A DNA stretch of 64,000 nucleotides from Candidatus Obscuribacterales bacterium (GTDB lineage: Bacteria > Cyanobacteriota > Vampirovibrionia > Obscuribacterales > Obscuribacteraceae). A model generated the notes under the pieces. The model was not told the DNA's origin. It was given only the letters and a program-made list of their open reading frames with translations, and ran no database searches. Both the position numbers and the translations under genes were made by a program. Each line of letters opens with the position of its first letter. Position 1 is the stretch's first letter. Positions 1 through 8,789 of the stretch are shown here, piece by piece. The stretch covers positions 52,461 to 116,460 of the forward strand of contig JAIEQI010000055.1 of the NCBI GenBank assembly GCA_019747875.1. The letters run 5' to 3'.

Positions 1-135
1 AGCGAACTTTCTTAAATATGAATTCAAATCTTTCTAAAATGCTGACATTTTCAGTCGAGAACTGGGCAATAGGTCTTCAGGTGCATTACAGCAATGAGGA
101 TGATCTAAGCCCAGCTATGCCAACGGGGAAGAAAA

Positions 136-714
136 ATGGATAAAAGATTTTCGGAAACAAAATACTTGGTGCGAAAAAAGGTTCTCCACTTATTCGGCGG
201 AGCCTTCCATGTATTTGACAGCACGGGACAGAACGTATTGTTTTACTCTCAAATGAAAGCGTTCAAACTAAAGGAAGATATTCGCTTATTTACTGGCGAA
301 GACATGGCTACAGAAGTGCTTACTATCAAAGCTCGAAACATTCTGGATTTTTCCGCTGCGTATGATGTGTTCGATAGCCAGAAACAAGAAAAGGTCGGCG
401 TTCTAAAACGCAAAGGCTTCAAATCCATGTTCAAAGACGAATGGATTTTAATGGATGCAAACGATCGCGAAATCGGATTTTTGAAAGAAGACAATCTTGC
501 GATGGCCCTTGTGAGACGAACAATTGGAATTTTTCCCCAGAGTTACCATGGTGAGATCAACGGAAACAATGTTTGCAAGTTCAAACAAAACTTCAATCCG
601 TTTGTGATGAAGATCAATGTTGATTTCTCCGACGATGTACGCAATCAGATGGATCGTCGTTTGGGAATCGCATCCGCGATATTACTTTGCGCAATCGAAG
701 GTAAGCAAGAATAG
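136..714 (+). CDS. LURP-one-related / Tubby-C-like family protein
   Basis: The 192-residue protein has the alternating short beta strands of the LURP-one-related (DUF567, YxjI-like) fold, with repeats of the type F.VFD..G..V, a central YDVFDSQKQEKVGVLKRKG segment and a matching D.NDREIGF strand. No signal peptide or membrane helix is seen before the final hydrophobic stretch (GIASAILLCAIEG), which may be the buried C-terminal helix of the fold. Family members are distantly related to Tubby and phospholipid-scramblase domains, and their bacterial function is unknown. The ATG follows a GGGAAG Shine-Dalgarno sequence at good spacing. The family call rests on strand pattern only. Confidence 0.6.
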   Translation: MDKRFSETKYLVRKKVLHLFGGAFHVFDSTGQNVLFYSQMKAFKLKEDIRLFTGEDMATEVLTIKARNILDFSAAYDVFDSQKQEKVGVLKRKGFKSMFKDEWILMDANDREIGFLKEDNLAMALVRRTIGIFPQSYHGEINGNNVCKFKQNFNPFVMKINVDFSDDVRNQMDRRLGIASAILLCAIEGKQE

Positions 715-897
715 TCGCTTGAGAAAGTACCCATTCAGACAGCCCCAGCTATAGGACTTGGCAGCTGGCGACCTCCTTTGCAAGGGTTGAAAAGTAAAAC
801 GCCGTTGAAAGAATGCAACTAATGCAACTAATATGGCACGTCGATTAAAGGTGTTTAGCCCGAATCCCTTTGTCGATAGCTTTTTAGGGCCAGTCCT

Positions 898-926
898 TAC
901 TAAACAAAAGGCGCCAATTGTATAAT
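898..926 (+). promoter_or_regulatory. Possible sigma70-type promoter of the Hsp70 gene
   Basis: A perfect TATAAT lies at 921-926, upstream of the Hsp70-like gene. The hexamer 17 bp further up (898-903) is a poor match to TTGACA. If used, transcription would start near 933, only just before the GTG at 950, which favours the downstream ATG at 1007 as the start codon. Confidence 0.35.
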
Positions 927-1006
927 AAGAAGGCGTCCATCGACATGGCGTGCAATCGCGATTTAGCTCGCACTACATTGCATCTTCTTCTTTTCCTGAC
1001 ATAAGT

Positions 1007-2701
1007 ATGCCTGGCAAAGACAAAATAATAGGCATCGATCTCGGCACGACAAACTCGTGCGTAGCTGTTGTCGAGTTCGGAAAAACAGTTGTAATTCCCA
1101 ACATCGAAGGTGCACGAACGACTCCGTCAATCGTTCACATAGATCACAGCGGCAATCGTCTGGTTGGTATGCCAGCGAAAAAACGCAGTATAAAATATCC
1201 CGAACGAACGATTCGCTCCGTGAAGCGCTACATGGGCAGCAATCATCGAGTCCGCGTAGATGAGCACACATATTCTCCGGAGCAAATGGCGGCTACCATT
1301 CTGCACAAGTTGAAACGCCAGGCCGAATCGTATTTGAACGAGCCAGTCAGCCGGGCGATCATAACGGTACCAGCCTACTTTGACGACTTGCAGCGCCTGG
1401 CTACCCGCAATGCAGGGAAACTAGCCGGACTCGATGTACTCCGTGTAATCAACGAACCAACGGCATGTGCATTAGCCTATGGCTTCAGCAAAGTAGAAGC
1501 CGGTCAGGAAATGAACATTATCATTTTCGATTTCGGCGGAGGAACATTCGACGTCTCCATCTTGCACATTGCCGAAGGGGTCGTTCAAGTAAAAGCGACC
1601 AACGGCAACAATCGCCTGGGCGGAGATGATTTCGACACACGGGTGGCTATGTTCATTAATGAGCACGTCAAAAAGAACTATGGTGTTGACGCATCGAAAG
1701 ACCTTGTTGCGCGCCAGAGAATGCTTGAAGCGGCGGAGAAAGTCAAAATCGAACTAACCGGAATGAGGTTCTCACATGTATCCCTGCCGTTTTTGGCAGT
1801 GGCAAATGGGGAGCCCGTCAATTTGGAGTTCGACGTTACTCTTGATGAATTCGAAAAGATAACCAGAGATCTAGTGAAATTGACTGCGCTTCCAATTGAG
1901 ACCGCTTTGGCTGACGCGCATCTGACCGGCAATGATATAGACAAAGTCGTATTAGTGGGAGGAACGACCAGAATTCCGGCAGTACAACAATTCATTCGGA
2001 GCTACTTCAACAAAGAGCCGGCGAAAACCATAAACCCTGACGAAGCCATCGCCATCGGTGCGGCGATCCAGGGCGGTATTTTGAGTGGCGACATTGAAGA
2101 TCTGCTCTTACTCGATGTAATTCCCATGAGCTTGAGCGTTGAAGAAGAAGATGGATCCTTTCACAGGCTCATCGAAAAGAACACAGCAATTCCAGCGACT
2201 CGCAAACATACTTTTGCAACAACCCGAGATCGCCAAACTTCTATTTCTGTTCACGTGATGCAAGGTGAAGGAAAAACGCCAGCAGGAAATATCTCTCTTG
2301 CTCGCTTTGATATTACGGGATTGCCAAAAGCACTTAAGGGCGAACAAAAGGTCGAGGTTACTTTCAACGTTGATGCCGATGGTATCTTTCAAACCAGCTA
2401 CACAATTGGCGGAGAAAAAGCGCAGCAAGTTTTGATGAAACGCACAAGCGGCTATGATCAAGAGCAAATGGCGAAGCTAGCAAAGGATGAAGCAGCGGTT
2501 CTGGAAGTGAAAGCGCTTCTCAATCCTCCTGAAACGATGGAAGATTCGGCACCGGCGCCGAACAAGAAAGCGACTTCTGAACACACATCGCAGCAGCAGG
2601 GCGCCGCATCAAGTCCAAATGGGCAATCATCGGGCTTCGGCGCTAAAATCATGGAAATGATCAATAGCATCTTGTCCGCAATAGGAATAAAGAAAAATTG
2701 A
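1007..2701 (+). CDS. Hsp70 (DnaK-type) chaperone lacking most of the C-terminal lid
   Basis: The actin-like ATPase domain is intact: phosphate-1 loop IDLGTTNS near residue 10, VINEPTACALAYG, phosphate-2 loop DFGGGTFDVS and the adenosine motif VLVGGTTRIPAVQ. It is followed by a beta-sandwich substrate-binding region of about 110 residues. After that, instead of the roughly 100-residue helical lid of DnaK, there is a short helix and a low-complexity Ser/Gln/Ala tail ending in an amphipathic stretch (AKIMEMINSILSAIGIKK). Total length is about 564 residues against about 630-640 for DnaK. The ATG at 1007 is chosen because the motif starts right after it; a GTG at 950 would add 19 unlikely residues. 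No dnaJ or grpE is adjacent, so this is probably a paralogous, specialised Hsp70 and not the housekeeping dnaK. Confidence 0.85.
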   Translation: MPGKDKIIGIDLGTTNSCVAVVEFGKTVVIPNIEGARTTPSIVHIDHSGNRLVGMPAKKRSIKYPERTIRSVKRYMGSNHRVRVDEHTYSPEQMAATILHKLKRQAESYLNEPVSRAIITVPAYFDDLQRLATRNAGKLAGLDVLRVINEPTACALAYGFSKVEAGQEMNIIIFDFGGGTFDVSILHIAEGVVQVKATNGNNRLGGDDFDTRVAMFINEHVKKNYGVDASKDLVARQRMLEAAEKVKIELTGMRFSHVSLPFLAVANGEPVNLEFDVTLDEFEKITRDLVKLTALPIETALADAHLTGNDIDKVVLVGGTTRIPAVQQFIRSYFNKEPAKTINPDEAIAIGAAIQGGILSGDIEDLLLLDVIPMSLSVEEEDGSFHRLIEKNTAIPATRKHTFATTRDRQTSISVHVMQGEGKTPAGNISLARFDITGLPKALKGEQKVEVTFNVDADGIFQTSYTIGGEKAQQVLMKRTSGYDQEQMAKLAKDEAAVLEVKALLNPPETMEDSAPAPNKKATSEHTSQQQGAASSPNGQSSGFGAKIMEMINSILSAIGIKKN

Positions 2702-2771
2702 TAGTTCGAAGAGCTGGTTCAGACGATAATTAGCTCCAACAAGTTACTTGCTTAGGAACCAGAGAAAAAAA

Positions 2772-3557
2772 ATGAGCAATACGCTTTCCCGCAAAACCAT
2801 TTCGCCCGCCTTGCAGGCTTTGCTCGATCGATTTATCGATTACGCAGGTTTATTTCCGCCCGCAAAACTTCCTCTCGATACTTGTTTGACCAATTTTCAA
2901 AGCTATGCGACGAGCGATCACAAATGGATGCTGCGCTGGTTTGTGTTGAACGAAACCGATCTGAGCAACACTCCAGAAGCAATGAATGGTTTGCTCTCTA
3001 TTCTTACGGAGAAAGATCAGAATCGGGCAGCAACGCTCGAAACAAAATCAATAGTGAAAGCTAAGCATCCAGTATATTGCGAAGTTCCATGCGACATACT
3101 TTCCATGCTGGATGAGGTCAAGGCGAATGGCTGCTTCGCGAAAATTCGTACAGGCGGAATAAAAGAAGAGCTGATCCCAAGCACAAAGGATGTAGCTTCA
3201 TTTATTGAGAGATGCGCGCAGCTCCGGTTAGCGTTCAAAGCAACAGCGGGTCTGCATCATCCGATCAGGGCAGTCTACGCATTGACCTATGAACCAAATT
3301 CCAGCAAAGCTACAATGCACGGTTTTCTAAACGTTTTGATGGCTTCAGCATTTGCGTGGCACGGAATGGAAAACGTGGAAGCTATAGTTGCCGAGACAGA
3401 CCCGGCGGCATTTTCTTTCGATGACAGCGCTAAATGGCGGGACAAGGCATTGACTATATCTCAAGTGAAAGATGCTCGTGCCAACTTCATTCACGCGATT
3501 GGTTCGTGCTCCTTCGATGAACCAGTAACTGAATTGCAGGCGTTAGGCTTACTTTAA
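2772..3557 (+). CDS. Conserved hypothetical protein
   Basis: A soluble protein of 261 residues with no signal peptide or membrane segment. I recognise a recurrent motif set of an uncharacterised bacterial family (IDYAGLFPPA near the N-terminus, then AKIRTGG and FKATAGLHHP), but no assigned activity. The buried-strand/Gly pattern around AKIRTGG and FKATAG is reminiscent of a TIM-barrel enzyme, which is inference only. The ATG at 2772 is preferred to a TTG at 2748 that would add eight mostly basic residues. It lies 70 bp after the Hsp70 gene on the same strand and could be co-transcribed. Confidence 0.6.
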   Translation: MSNTLSRKTISPALQALLDRFIDYAGLFPPAKLPLDTCLTNFQSYATSDHKWMLRWFVLNETDLSNTPEAMNGLLSILTEKDQNRAATLETKSIVKAKHPVYCEVPCDILSMLDEVKANGCFAKIRTGGIKEELIPSTKDVASFIERCAQLRLAFKATAGLHHPIRAVYALTYEPNSSKATMHGFLNVLMASAFAWHGMENVEAIVAETDPAAFSFDDSAKWRDKALTISQVKDARANFIHAIGSCSFDEPVTELQALGLL

Positions 3558-4289
3558 GAACACAATTTCTCCATATTTTTCATTCTGTTTCCATAGCTTT
3601 TTTCTACGATGTAATCATCACCGAGAAAGAGGAACAAACAGACAGAGCCTTGCAGCTAGCGAAAAGGAATTACTAGTACATATCGCCAAGATTCTAATTC
3701 TGGTGGCTGCAAGCTCTGTCCATTAGACCCCGTTGACTGAAGCAACTAACCTGAAATCGCCAAGTCCCCCTACAACAAAAGGAGAAAGCGAAGTCCCCCC
3801 GATCACAGAGATAGAGATTGCCTGAAAGCTCCAATTCCCCGCAAGCAGGCAATGTCTGAATTTGCATGCCTGTCGTTTCCGAGGCGACAGGCATTTTCCT
3901 TCGCAAGAAGAGCGAATCGCTCTTGAAGATCGAAGCCGGCAAGATGCCGGCGCTCCCGGGATCGAACCGAACTCCAAGAGAGCGAATCTGTCCTAAGTAT
4001 GGAGCGCGGACGTCTCGTCCGCCCATAAGTATGGGCAGCGGACGTCTCGTCCGCCCATAAGTATGGGCAGCGGACGTCCCGTCCGCATTTAACCACGACA
4101 AAGATAAGGAGCGAATCGCTCTCAAAAATTAGAAGCCGGCAAGAGGCCGGAGCTCCCATGATCGAACCGAATTCCAAAGAGCGAATCTCTTTATCCAGAC
4201 GGTTTTTAGAGATTTAATCCAAAATTGCCCGGCAAAAGCGAAACCTTTTTGGCGCTAACTTGTATTGATCTTCAAAGGAGTCCACCCTC
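3558..4289. other. Gene-free region dominated by palindromic repeats
   Basis: No credible coding sequence. The first part (to about 3900) shows nothing recognisable. From 3909 to about 4190 it is filled with the composite repeat array described separately. Open frames here simply run through the repeats. Confidence 0.7.
3909..4190. repeat. Composite REP-like palindromic repeat array
   Basis: Three palindrome types are interleaved. Type A, AGAGCGAATCGCTCT and partial forms, occurs near 3909-3923, 3980, 4110-4123 and 4178. Type B is a unit with two GCCGGC arms around AAGAT followed by GCTCCCGGGATCGAACCGA, at 3931-3970 and 4131-4170. Type C is GCGGACG-TCT-CGTCCGC at 4006-4022, 4038-4054 and 4070-4086, spaced exactly 32 bp apart with the second palindrome CCCATAAGTATGGG between copies. 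Diverged copies of B occur at 10025, 39425 and 48421, and of C at 49888, all between genes, so this is a dispersed genomic repeat family. Confidence 0.85.
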
Positions 4290-5087
4290 ATGTTTGAAGG
4301 CAATCAATCGGTTATTGCGGTTTTTCTTCCGCTGGCATTAGTTTTCGTCGTCATAGAAGCGCTAGTCGCGCACTTTCGAAAGGAAGCCATCCACTCATTA
4401 CCAGATACGATGTGCAATCTGGCGATCCTGCTGATAGGAAGACTGTCCCAACCACTTTTCACAATCTACATTTACTTCACTCTAAGTGCAGTGGAGAAGG
4501 TCGCGCCATTTCACCTCCCTGAATCCACAGCGACAACAATTGCTGCAGTCCTGTTCACTGACTTCATCTATTATTGGCAGCACAGATGGAGCCACAAAAA
4601 CAGATATCTATGGTTTTTCCATGAGGTCCACCATTCAAGCAAGTTCTTCAATTTGGCTACAAGCTTCCGATTACATTGGCTCGGCAGAATCATGGCACCA
4701 ATATTTTTTGCGCCAGCAATATTGTGTGGATTTCGCGCAGAGCAGGTTGCATTGTTCTTTATTCTCAATCTGTTCTACCAGTTCTTCCTCCACACAAAGT
4801 TGATTGGAAAAATACCTTTTGTTGAGGGAATCTTCAACACGCCATCCGCGCATCGCGTTCATCACTCTCGAAACAAAGAGTATCTCAACAAGAACTTCGG
4901 CGGCATTCTAATGCTGTGGGATCATGTGTTCGGCACATATCAGGCCGAAGGTTCCACACCGGTATTCGGTACCATTGGCCGGTTTGAAAGTAACAACCCT
5001 TTCACAGTGCAATTTCACAAACTGAAGGGATATGAGAAACTAACACATTGGATTACTGCGAAGATGCCGCTAGGTCGGAAAACATAG
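4290..5087 (+). CDS. Fatty acid hydroxylase / sterol desaturase family membrane enzyme
   Basis: A 265-residue integral membrane protein with several hydrophobic helices and the eight-histidine di-iron signature of the ERG3/fatty-acid-hydroxylase superfamily: HRWSH at about 98-102, HEVHH at 111-115, a lone His near 129 and HRVHH near 190, followed by GILMLWDHVFGT typical of the family C-terminus. Such enzymes use O2 to hydroxylate or desaturate lipids at the cytoplasmic membrane; the substrate cannot be told from sequence. The ATG is preceded by AAAGGAG. It stands alone between a repeat block and a convergent gene. Confidence 0.88.
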   Translation: MFEGNQSVIAVFLPLALVFVVIEALVAHFRKEAIHSLPDTMCNLAILLIGRLSQPLFTIYIYFTLSAVEKVAPFHLPESTATTIAAVLFTDFIYYWQHRWSHKNRYLWFFHEVHHSSKFFNLATSFRLHWLGRIMAPIFFAPAILCGFRAEQVALFFILNLFYQFFLHTKLIGKIPFVEGIFNTPSAHRVHHSRNKEYLNKNFGGILMLWDHVFGTYQAEGSTPVFGTIGRFESNNPFTVQFHKLKGYEKLTHWITAKMPLGRKT

Positions 5088-5229
5088 AATACAGGGGCGA
5101 AGCCACGCGTCGCCCACGGAGAATCTTGTCGCGGGAGCAGCTTACGCGGGGTCTTGCGTCACCTACAGTATTCGGTTCAATTCCATGAGCGCTAATGGCA
5201 ACGAAAAAGATCCTGCGACAACGGCAACT

Positions 5230-6075
5230 CTACTCAGGAGCGAGCTCAGCTAGATTGTGCGACTGCAAAAATTTCTTGAAACTCTCGCGCAGATTCTTAC
5301 CGCGGAACGAATTCAGAACTCGAAATGGTTGTATTTGGCTTTCCTCAACAGAACAGCGTTCAACGGTTGTATTTTGATTTCCTCGGGCGCTAAACCCCTG
5401 AATCAAACATTCCCCGCGTGCGGCTCCAGGACCTGCTGGGAAGTAGCGGTCAAACTCTTCCTGTTTCGCGACGCGAATAATCTTTCCGGTCTTATCATCA
5501 ACATCCACATTTGTAGAACAGACCTTAACGCAGAATTCTTTCTCGGATAATTTGATCGGTTCATATCGGCTGATTATTTTGTATTGGCAATAGCCATCAA
5601 GCGTCAGTTTGGTGATGTTGGGCCAACTAACATGGTGCCAGACACCGCCTCGTTTATCGAGCTGCATTCCATATAGATGATCCACCTTACTAACGCTTTC
5701 ATAATCGCCAAAGAGTGTGTGGTCTATTTGCTTATCTCGGTGAAACAAGCCGGCACGCCACTTGGGGATCTGATACCAGAGATCTTCCTTGTCTTCGGCA
5801 GGAAGCTCAATCGAGCTGAATAGTTTGTGGGGCTTCAGATCTTGAGGAACCGGATCGACTTTCTCGCTAAACGAAATATTAGCCGGAATCGGTTTTCCAC
5901 CGTCCTCGATCGAAATATCTCCAGAAACAGGTAACGTTTCTTCCAGTTGAATTTTCCCCTGAAGCGGCTCTGATTCGCACATTGGGATATAAAACGAGTT
6001 CAGCAAGAGCAGTGCTACTGCGTAGGAGATCGTATGCGACGAATTTTTGCACTTATTAATCATGAACGACATCAT
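5230..6075 (-). CDS. Secreted protein of unknown function
   Basis: An N-terminal signal-like segment (TISYAVALLLLNSFYIPMCES) is followed by about 250 polar residues without further membrane helices; the Cys in this stretch is not a convincing lipobox. Tryptophan/aromatic-rich stretches (DLWYQIPKWRAGLFHRD, GGVWHHVSWPNITKL) suggest a beta-rich exported domain that compares measured quantities in an envelope role, but no family is recognised. The C-terminus is charged and helical. It stands alone on the minus strand, downstream of the protease gene. Confidence 0.55.
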   Translation of the reverse strand: MMSFMINKCKNSSHTISYAVALLLLNSFYIPMCESEPLQGKIQLEETLPVSGDISIEDGGKPIPANISFSEKVDPVPQDLKPHKLFSSIELPAEDKEDLWYQIPKWRAGLFHRDKQIDHTLFGDYESVSKVDHLYGMQLDKRGGVWHHVSWPNITKLTLDGYCQYKIISRYEPIKLSEKEFCVKVCSTNVDVDDKTGKIIRVAKQEEFDRYFPAGPGAARGECLIQGFSARGNQNTTVERCSVEESQIQPFRVLNSFRGKNLRESFKKFLQSHNLAELAPE

Positions 6076-6222
6076 ATCAGTAAATAAGCCTATAGAATGC
6101 GGTCCGAAAGCAAGTAGTAACGCATTTGTGGAAGAATCACCTACAAAATCTGTAGGAACTTTTGGAAATTTTTCCTGTCAGATTCTGTGCTCCCGATCCC
6201 TTTCAACTTTTCACTCCCCCTC

Positions 6223-6252
6223 CCACAGCCTCCCTTATCCCAGAGGCTGTGG
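6223..6252 (+). terminator. Strong hairpin with T-tract on the plus strand
   Basis: A perfect 10-bp stem (CCACAGCCTC at 6223-6232, GAGGCTGTGG at 6243-6252) with a 10-nt loop is followed by ATCTTTTT on the plus strand. It lies just beyond the stop of the minus-strand protease gene, for which it has no U-tract in the right direction. It may therefore block plus-strand read-through or stabilise the minus-strand mRNA 3' end. Confidence 0.5.
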
Positions 6253-6258
6253 ATCTTT

Positions 6259-7443
6259 TTAGTAAGAAAACTCGATTGTCTTCCTTTCCCTATCGATTGT
6301 GAATCGCCGCCCTCCTAACAATTCAGGACCTATCAGAGTGAACTCGCCTTGATTTATGCGAGCAGGGACATGGTGTGACATGATCGGACCGAAATCGAAG
6401 CGCTCGACATAATTGATGTACGGAGAACGTAATCCGAGTTTCATAGCGTGCTGAGGGCAGATGGAGATGTCGTCGCCCTGGCAGCCCGTATCAAAAACCG
6501 CTGGAAACGAAATGCCATTCATTTCAATTTTCACCTGCATTAAGTTTCCGACTTGTTCAAACGGGACAAAAAACTTGCTATTCACAGTCGGACGCAATGC
6601 AATGTTGCTTTCCGTTTTCTTTTTATTCAAACGAATAAACCATTCATCAATTTCATAGTTGTAACCATCCCAGAAATTTGCTCCGACTAAATTAACAGGC
6701 AGGTTCATTATTATGACTTTTACTTTGCGCGTTAATTCACCGAATTCAATAGTCGCCTCAGTTAGCACCGCAGGCTCAGGCCCACGAGGAGTACTGGTCA
6801 TTGTTCGCACACACTTTGCCGGATCAAATTTGAGTTTCGAGGCAGTCTCTCTGTTCACTACTGTTAACTCAGCACCAGTGTCAAATACAAAATCCTCTCG
6901 CGATCCGTTTACTGTCGCCTTCATTCTCATGAGTCCGCGATCTTTTTTGTACTCCACCTTAACCCTGTCAGGAAGCTTGCTGAGTTCAGCCTTCCGAGCA
7001 GCTTCCTCCGACGCTTCCTTGATCTCTGAGGGCGTCGCAGAAGCAGCCTTTGTAGGCGCCTGTATTTCAATCGTACTTAAATAGGTATCTACGAGGCGAG
7101 CTTCGGGAGATTGAGGAAAATTCTGCTTGATGTGCTGGAAAAGTGTTTTTGCAGTATTTTGATCCTGCAAACTTGCATAACACAATCCTTCGTAATAAAG
7201 TACTGTAGCCGTCTGCTTCTGAACGCGAAATGCTTCGAGCGCTTCCCTGTATTTCTTTTGGTTATACAGACTCACGCCATCCGCAGGGCGAGCCCCGGCA
7301 CTTTGCGCTCCAACTGGCGCTTGAACTACAAAGAGGAAAGAAGCAAGTACTGAAGCAATCCAAAAAGCTTTGGCAAAACTTTCCGCCAAGTCCTCAGACA
7401 CCCTTTTCCGGCTCGCCCTTCTCAACGCCAAGCCCCTTTGCAC
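6259..7443 (-). CDS. Exported TPR protein with two retropepsin-like aspartyl protease domains
   Basis: An N-terminal hydrophobic signal/anchor (FWIASVLASFLFVVQAPVGA, about 28-47) precedes a short TPR-like region (55-125) and then two aspartic-protease-like half domains. The first has FVFDTGAELTVV with Asp at about 188; the second has FPAVFDTGCQGDDISI with Asp at about 318. Each carries the D-T-G motif of retropepsin/PilZ-like single-lobe proteases, so the protein could form a pseudo-symmetrical two-lobe active site within one chain. Likely periplasmic or cell-surface. The GTG at 7443 has no clear ribosome site, so the true start may lie slightly downstream. Substrate unknown. Confidence 0.72.
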   Translation of the reverse strand: MQRGLALRRASRKRVSEDLAESFAKAFWIASVLASFLFVVQAPVGAQSAGARPADGVSLYNQKKYREALEAFRVQKQTATVLYYEGLCYASLQDQNTAKTLFQHIKQNFPQSPEARLVDTYLSTIEIQAPTKAASATPSEIKEASEEAARKAELSKLPDRVKVEYKKDRGLMRMKATVNGSREDFVFDTGAELTVVNRETASKLKFDPAKCVRTMTSTPRGPEPAVLTEATIEFGELTRKVKVIIMNLPVNLVGANFWDGYNYEIDEWFIRLNKKKTESNIALRPTVNSKFFVPFEQVGNLMQVKIEMNGISFPAVFDTGCQGDDISICPQHAMKLGLRSPYINYVERFDFGPIMSHHVPARINQGEFTLIGPELLGGRRFTIDRERKTIEFSY

Positions 7444-7485
7444 AAGCGTAACAACAGCACCTTCAATATTCCCTCAAACACCCTC

Positions 7486-7540
7486 GTGGCTATGTGGTAG
7501 GTAGTTCAAATGAAGTAATTTTCGCAAATCACATAGCCAC
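7486..7540. promoter_or_regulatory. 11-bp inverted repeat upstream of the radical SAM cassette
   Basis: GTGGCTATGTG at 7486-7496 and CACATAGCCAC at 7530-7540 are perfect inverted copies separated by 33 bp (44 bp start to start, about four helical turns). It lies between the divergent protease gene and the radical SAM gene, so it could be a two-site operator or loop for either. Confidence 0.5.
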
Positions 7541-7706
7541 CAATGCACAGCAAAGCGACAGTTTTTCAACTTTGAGGAATTACTTGCTCAAGATTCGAAC
7601 CACTTTATCGCCAAGACCCACTATATTGCCAATCTACCGTCCGGCATCTTACGCTAAGCCGGTTTTTATGCTATTGTAAATAATACGGTTACTTAATGGT
7701 CGTACC

Positions 7707-8789
7707 ATGCTCCAAGAACAAATCGAAACTAGCCTTATTTCGGAGGATTTCAGCCAACAGCTGGAGGTTTCGTTCCCTGGACTAACCCATACGCGGAAGT
7801 ATAACCAGACGTACACGCGCCACAGTTTTGGGGATACCGAACATACAGTATCCCTGCCAGTAACCTTCACGCCCTTCGCTTCGGCACGCAACTGCTCGGC
7901 AAGATGTGTGTTTTGTTCGGAGACTCTTATATTCAAGGATGCGACCCGCTTGTCGGCGAGCCTTCGGCCCGGCAGCAGCTATTTTGCCGGTCTTGAAAGA
8001 AGCTTGAATGAGATGAGCGGATTGAGAGTCGGAATTTCATTGTCTGGTCTAGAAAGCACGGATGATCCAGCCTGGCTCTTAGAGACACTTGCGCTGCTAT
8101 CCAAATTTCAACTGAATTCACCAGTTGAAGAAAAAGTACTCTATACCAACACATCCGGACTCGCAGAAAGAACGCACGGAAAGCTTTTGCTTCCGGCTCT
8201 GGAGAAGTTCGGTTTAACTCGCGCAGAGGTTTCTCGCCACCATTATGATTCGAAAGCCAACAATCAGATTATGCGATTTCGCGATCCGAACGGGGTTGCG
8301 CAGAAGGAAATGTTCGAAGCAACTGTGAGGTCAATTCACCAGAGATTGCATGTCAGGCTTGTTTGCATAGTTCAACAAAACGGAATAGCAAGTGCTTCCG
8401 ATGTGACAAAGTATCTTGAATGGGCCGACCAACTTGGAGTGAACGATGTAGTATTTCGAGAATTTTCTCGAACTCACGATCTTTATCAATTGAACGCGAC
8501 CCTCAAGACGATTCAAACGAATCGGGTGGACATCGAAGATCTAATGAGAGCCGCATTTGAAGAGTCAGACGATTTTGTCGCGTTGGAACTCGTAAACGGG
8601 TATTATTACTCGAACTTAAAATGCAAATGGCGTGATAAAGTAACAGTCACATTTGAAACATCAGATTACGAGCTAATGAAACAGCTGCACAAATCGGATG
8701 TAATCTACAAGCTGATCTACCATGCAAATGGGAATCTCACAGCCGATTGGGATCCGGACTCATGCATCTTACTGAAGAACGAGAATTAA
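7707..8789 (+). CDS. Radical SAM enzyme of unknown substrate
   Basis: A 360-residue protein with a CX3CX2C cluster (C63, C67, C70 in NCSARCVFCSE), the signature that ligates the [4Fe-4S] cluster for S-adenosylmethionine cleavage. Downstream strands such as GLRVGISLSGLES and VRLVCIVQQNGI, alternating with helices, fit the partial TIM barrel; DQLGVNDVVFREFS resembles the late barrel strand of the family. No SPASM-type cysteine cluster follows, so it is a minimal radical SAM enzyme. Its 3' end overlaps the methyltransferase gene by about 28 bp, and the third gene overlaps in turn, so the three proteins probably act together. The exact reaction is not predictable. Confidence 0.72.
   Translation: MLQEQIETSLISEDFSQQLEVSFPGLTHTRKYNQTYTRHSFGDTEHTVSLPVTFTPFASARNCSARCVFCSETLIFKDATRLSASLRPGSSYFAGLERSLNEMSGLRVGISLSGLESTDDPAWLLETLALLSKFQLNSPVEEKVLYTNTSGLAERTHGKLLLPALEKFGLTRAEVSRHHYDSKANNQIMRFRDPNGVAQKEMFEATVRSIHQRLHVRLVCIVQQNGIASASDVTKYLEWADQLGVNDVVFREFSRTHDLYQLNATLKTIQTNRVDIEDLMRAAFEESDDFVALELVNGYYYSNLKCKWRDKVTVTFETSDYELMKQLHKSDVIYKLIYHANGNLTADWDPDSCILLKNEN

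Noticed and set aside
4006..4086. 32-bp regularly spaced repeat considered as a CRISPR array
   Set aside because: The whole 32-bp unit repeats without variable spacers, and no cas gene is in the window.
3694..4177. Open frames across the palindromic block on both strands
   Set aside because: They only read through REP-like repeats and give the recurring AGKMPALPGS/GSAGILPAS type peptide seen from such elements.
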